From: Candidatus Poribacteria bacterium
Lineage (GTDB): Bacteria > Poribacteria > WGA-4E > WGA-3G
Length of the DNA: 64,000 nt
Direction: 5' to 3'
Assembly: GCA_958295945.1 (NCBI GenBank)
Contig: OY282386.1
Coordinates: forward strand, 930,001 to 994,000
The notes beneath the pieces are model-generated. The model searched no databases, was not told where the DNA came from, and saw only the letters and a list, made by a program, of their open reading frames with translations. Shown in pieces: positions 61,958 to 64,000 of the stretch. The translations under genes were made by a program, and so were the position numbers. How positions within the stretch are numbered: the stretch's first letter is position 1; every line of letters begins with the position of its first letter.

Positions 61958-62803
61958 ATGACATTATTTGAAGCAATTCTTCTCGGCATTTTGCAAGGTC
62001 TAACCGAATTCCTCCCCATAAGCAGCTCAGGACACCTCGTCTTAGCACAGAACTTCCTCGGGTTGGAAAAACACCTCGTCTTTTTTGATGTGATGCTACA
62101 TTTAGGGACACTTTTCGCTGTGCTTGTCGTATATCGTCAAGCATTAGGAAAATTAGTAGGTGTAGGACTGTCAACTCTTGCAAATGGACAGTTTTATCGC
62201 AAGCCAATCACAACAGTCAACGCATCAGTTGAACTCAGATTTATATGGTTAATTCTACTGGGTATGATTCCAACAGGCATCATTGCCCTGCTGTTCAAAT
62301 CTGAGTTGGAATCCTTCTTTGATAATGTGCAACTTGTCAGCATCATGCTAATCATCACCGGTGTTATTCTTCAATTACCACGACTGCGGAAACAGCAAAC
62401 AGAAAACTCAGATTCTACTCCAGACAAAATCAAGACTTGGCACGCACCGCTCATCGGAATCGCACAAGGAGGTGCCATTACCCCCGGTATCTCTCGCTCT
62501 GGAACAACAATATCTTTAGGGTTATTTTTAGGAATTCCAGCAAAAACCGCTGCTGAATACTCATTCCTTCTCTCAATACCAGCAATACTCGGGGCAGTTG
62601 TGCTCAAGATTCCGGATATTGGTGACACACACATCCCTTACTACATTTTAGCTGCGGGAATGTTCGCCTCATTCGTTGTAGGTTATATTGCATTGCGGTT
62701 TCTATTGGGAGTGTTGAATCGTGGAAAATTCTCCCTCTTTTCTTATTACTGCGTGGCTTTAGGACTCATCTCGCTCTATGTTTCCACCTTCGTTCTCCCA
62801 TAA
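61958..62803 (+). CDS. uppP: Undecaprenyl-diphosphatase
   Basis: 281 residues, about 8 membrane helices, normal BacA/UppP length. It recycles the lipid carrier for peptidoglycan by removing a phosphate from undecaprenyl diphosphate. Motifs: GILQGLTEFLPISSSGHLVL with the catalytic Glu, and PGISRSGTTISLGLFLG with the family's serine/arginine motif. The open frame extends 26 codons upstream but the true N-terminus MTLFEAILLG begins at 61958. A good promoter lies so close that the transcript may be leaderless. Confidence 0.95.
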   Translation: MTLFEAILLGILQGLTEFLPISSSGHLVLAQNFLGLEKHLVFFDVMLHLGTLFAVLVVYRQALGKLVGVGLSTLANGQFYRKPITTVNASVELRFIWLILLGMIPTGIIALLFKSELESFFDNVQLVSIMLIITGVILQLPRLRKQQTENSDSTPDKIKTWHAPLIGIAQGGAITPGISRSGTTISLGLFLGIPAKTAAEYSFLLSIPAILGAVVLKIPDIGDTHIPYYILAAGMFASFVVGYIALRFLLGVLNRGKFSLFSYYCVALGLISLYVSTFVLP

Positions 62804-62864
62804 GCGTCAATATAATAAGCTGCTCTATTGTCAATACCTTCGCCAAAAAAATTGTTGAATAAAT

Positions 62865-62928
62865 TGGGCAAATGTCCTAAAGTTATGCAAATATATTAAT
62901 AAAATAACTTTGAAAGGACAATTGCCCA
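62865..62928 (+). promoter_or_regulatory. Hairpin covering the ribosome site of a transposase gene
   Basis: Left arm 62865-62886 (TGGGCAAATGTCCT + AAAGTTAT) pairs with right arm 62904-62928 (ATAACTTT + GAA bulge + AGGACAATTGCCCA), 21 of 22 pairs matching. The right arm contains the Shine-Dalgarno AAAGGA (62913-62918) and the first base of the ATG. Folding would hide the start of the transposase from ribosomes, a known way in which insertion sequences block expression from readthrough transcripts. Confidence 0.6.
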
Positions 62929-64000
62929 TGCAAGTAATTATAGCACTTTTTGCAGTTTTTGCACCACATATATCTGCAACGACAGGACGCCAATTATCAT
63001 GTGTTGTCCTCGCAGTGCTTGCGATGACAGGACGGGTCACCATGTTAAATATCTCTCGTTGGACATCAAAAGGCGGTAGCTACCGCACACTTCAACGCTT
63101 TTTCAACACGGTGCTGCCTTGGCCGACCCTCTTCTGGGTGTTTTTTCGCACACACCTGCTTGATCGTGAAAGCGAATATATCATCGTAGGAGACGAAACA
63201 ATCAAGCCCAAAACGGGTTCAAAGACTTTTGGTTTAGACCGTTTCTTTTCTTCAACACATGGCAAAGCGATCCCAAGTTTGTCATTCTTAGCCGTGTCCT
63301 TAGTGAGTGTCAATGAACGGCGTTCTTATCCAATGGCTATAGAACAAATCGTCCGAGATGACACATCATCGACTTCAGCTGCCAAACAAGATGCTACCCC
63401 AAAGGACCCCTTGAAACGCCCGCGTGGACGCCCAAAAGGGAGCAAAAACCGAGATAAAACCGATGTCGTGATTATCGGTGTTTTGAAACAACTTCAAATT
63501 ATGATCAAAACGCTACTGTCAAAAGTCGGAGGTGCGATCCAACTCCGGTATTTAGTGCTTGATGGATATTTTGGACATAATAACGGAGGACAAATGACAA
63601 GACAATGTGATCTCCATCTCATCTCAAAACTTCGCTCGGATGCCGCACTGTTTTGGCAACCGACAGACGAAAAAGAAGGCCCCGGACGCCCACGGCTCTA
63701 CGGGGAAAGGTTCAACCCACAACAGATTGATCCGAAATATCGCATCTCTATCCAAACCGATGGAAATATCAGAACCGACATCTATCAAGGACACCTGCGA
63801 AACCAAAAGTTCCCAGAACTTCTAAACGTCGTTTGCCTCCTCAAGACAAACTTGAAAACAAAAAAGCAATCACACATCCTATTGTTTAGTTCTGATTTAG
63901 CATTAGACGCAGAAAAGATGATTGACTATTATTCCCTTCGTTTCCAAATCGAGTTCAACTTCCGGGATGCGAAACAATATTGGGGATTGCAAGATGCTAT
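62928..64000 (+). CDS. IS4-type transposase, 3' end outside the window
   Basis: Open from ATG 62928 to the window edge, 357 codons with no stop. N-terminal FAVFAPHISATTGRQLSCVV; DDE residues in IIVGDETIKPKTGSKTFGLD (Asp), YLVLDGYFGHNNGG (Asp) and YYSLRFQIEFNFRDAKQYWG (Glu, with the Y..R..E signature of IS4-type enzymes). A basic RPRGRPKGSKNRDK insert sits near residue 165. AAAGGA stands 9 bases upstream, inside a stable hairpin. The left end of the element is probably in 62810-62865 but no inverted repeat can be fixed without the right end. Confidence 0.85.
   Translation, partial: MQVIIALFAVFAPHISATTGRQLSCVVLAVLAMTGRVTMLNISRWTSKGGSYRTLQRFFNTVLPWPTLFWVFFRTHLLDRESEYIIVGDETIKPKTGSKTFGLDRFFSSTHGKAIPSLSFLAVSLVSVNERRSYPMAIEQIVRDDTSSTSAAKQDATPKDPLKRPRGRPKGSKNRDKTDVVIIGVLKQLQIMIKTLLSKVGGAIQLRYLVLDGYFGHNNGGQMTRQCDLHLISKLRSDAALFWQPTDEKEGPGRPRLYGERFNPQQIDPKYRISIQTDGNIRTDIYQGHLRNQKFPELLNVVCLLKTNLKTKKQSHILLFSSDLALDAEKMIDYYSLRFQIEFNFRDAKQYWGLQDA

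Overview
The window reads as a stretch of chromosome from an uncultured, AT-leaning bacterium of the Poribacteria / Planctomycetes-like kind. This is an inference from gene content, not from a marker gene: there are four phytanoyl-CoA dioxygenase (PhyH) family proteins, two Gfo/Idh/MocA oxidoreductases, a Cys-type sulfatase, a ThuA-like protein, a LamG protein, a PQQ-type propeller, a 14-unit YCF48 protein and a giant haem/LRR/cohesin/dockerin protein, a mix typical of Candidatus Poribacteria and relatives. No rRNA or tRNA gene was recognised. Shine-Dalgarno sequences (GGAG/AAGGA) are common, and several genes start with TTG or GTG. Layout, left to right. 1-6 kb: the end of a lipoprotein gene, a TonB-family protein, a HEAT-repeat protein, then a leftward run glcD-like, D-2-hydroxyacid dehydrogenase, trpB. 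An IS427-type insertion sequence sits exactly on the 5' end of the glcD-like gene. 7-13 kb: repeat-rich DNA, a Fic protein behind three evenly spaced operator-like palindromes, a Gfo/Idh/MocA enzyme, an unrecognised protein with a strong promoter, and a galactonate-dehydratase-like enolase. 13-23 kb: a carbohydrate/surface-metabolism region with a second Gfo/Idh/MocA enzyme, a polytopic membrane protein, a PQQ-type propeller, a sulfatase, two tandem PhyH paralogues (one seems to have lost its iron ligands) and an Atg22/UMF1-type transporter. 23-25 kb: a mobile-element nest with an inactivated IS630-type transposase. 24.7-33.4 kb: a compact rightward operon dapB, YCF48 lipoprotein, PhyH, dapL, and a propeller/Y_Y_Y/SpoIIE phosphatase sensor; dapB and dapL belong to the diaminopimelate (lysine / peptidoglycan) pathway. 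33-44 kb: leftward genes for a sugar-kinase/nucleotidyltransferase fusion, the 1831-residue haem-LRR-cohesin-dockerin protein and a membrane metallopeptidase with TPRs. 44.5-48.9 kb: a TCA-cycle cluster (citrate-synthase-like, icd, a 45-residue membrane protein, mdh, a 75-residue protein and a duplicated mdh tail). 49-51 kb: a GIY-YIG/coiled-coil gene cut in two by an intact IS with an 8-bp target duplication. 51-59 kb: leftward genes for a PD-(D/E)XK protein, DnaK, LamG, PhyH, ThuA, a probable toxin-antitoxin pair, FabV and RidA. 59-64 kb: a decayed toxin-antitoxin locus, an orphan DNA methyltransferase, uppP with a promoter that predicts a leaderless mRNA, and a partial IS4-like transposase running off the end. 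Two families of miniature transposable elements and several families of short hairpin repeats fill most intergenic gaps. One MITE shares termini with the intact IS at 49.5-50.6 kb. No single undescribed system is proven here. The best leads are the 40-bp-periodic operator array upstream of fic, the dap operon carrying a surface lipoprotein, dioxygenase and phosphatase sensor, the haem/LRR/cohesin/dockerin protein, the kinase-uridylyltransferase fusion, the broken toxin-antitoxin locus at 59-60 kb, and the mdh 3'-end duplication, which resembles an integration scar.
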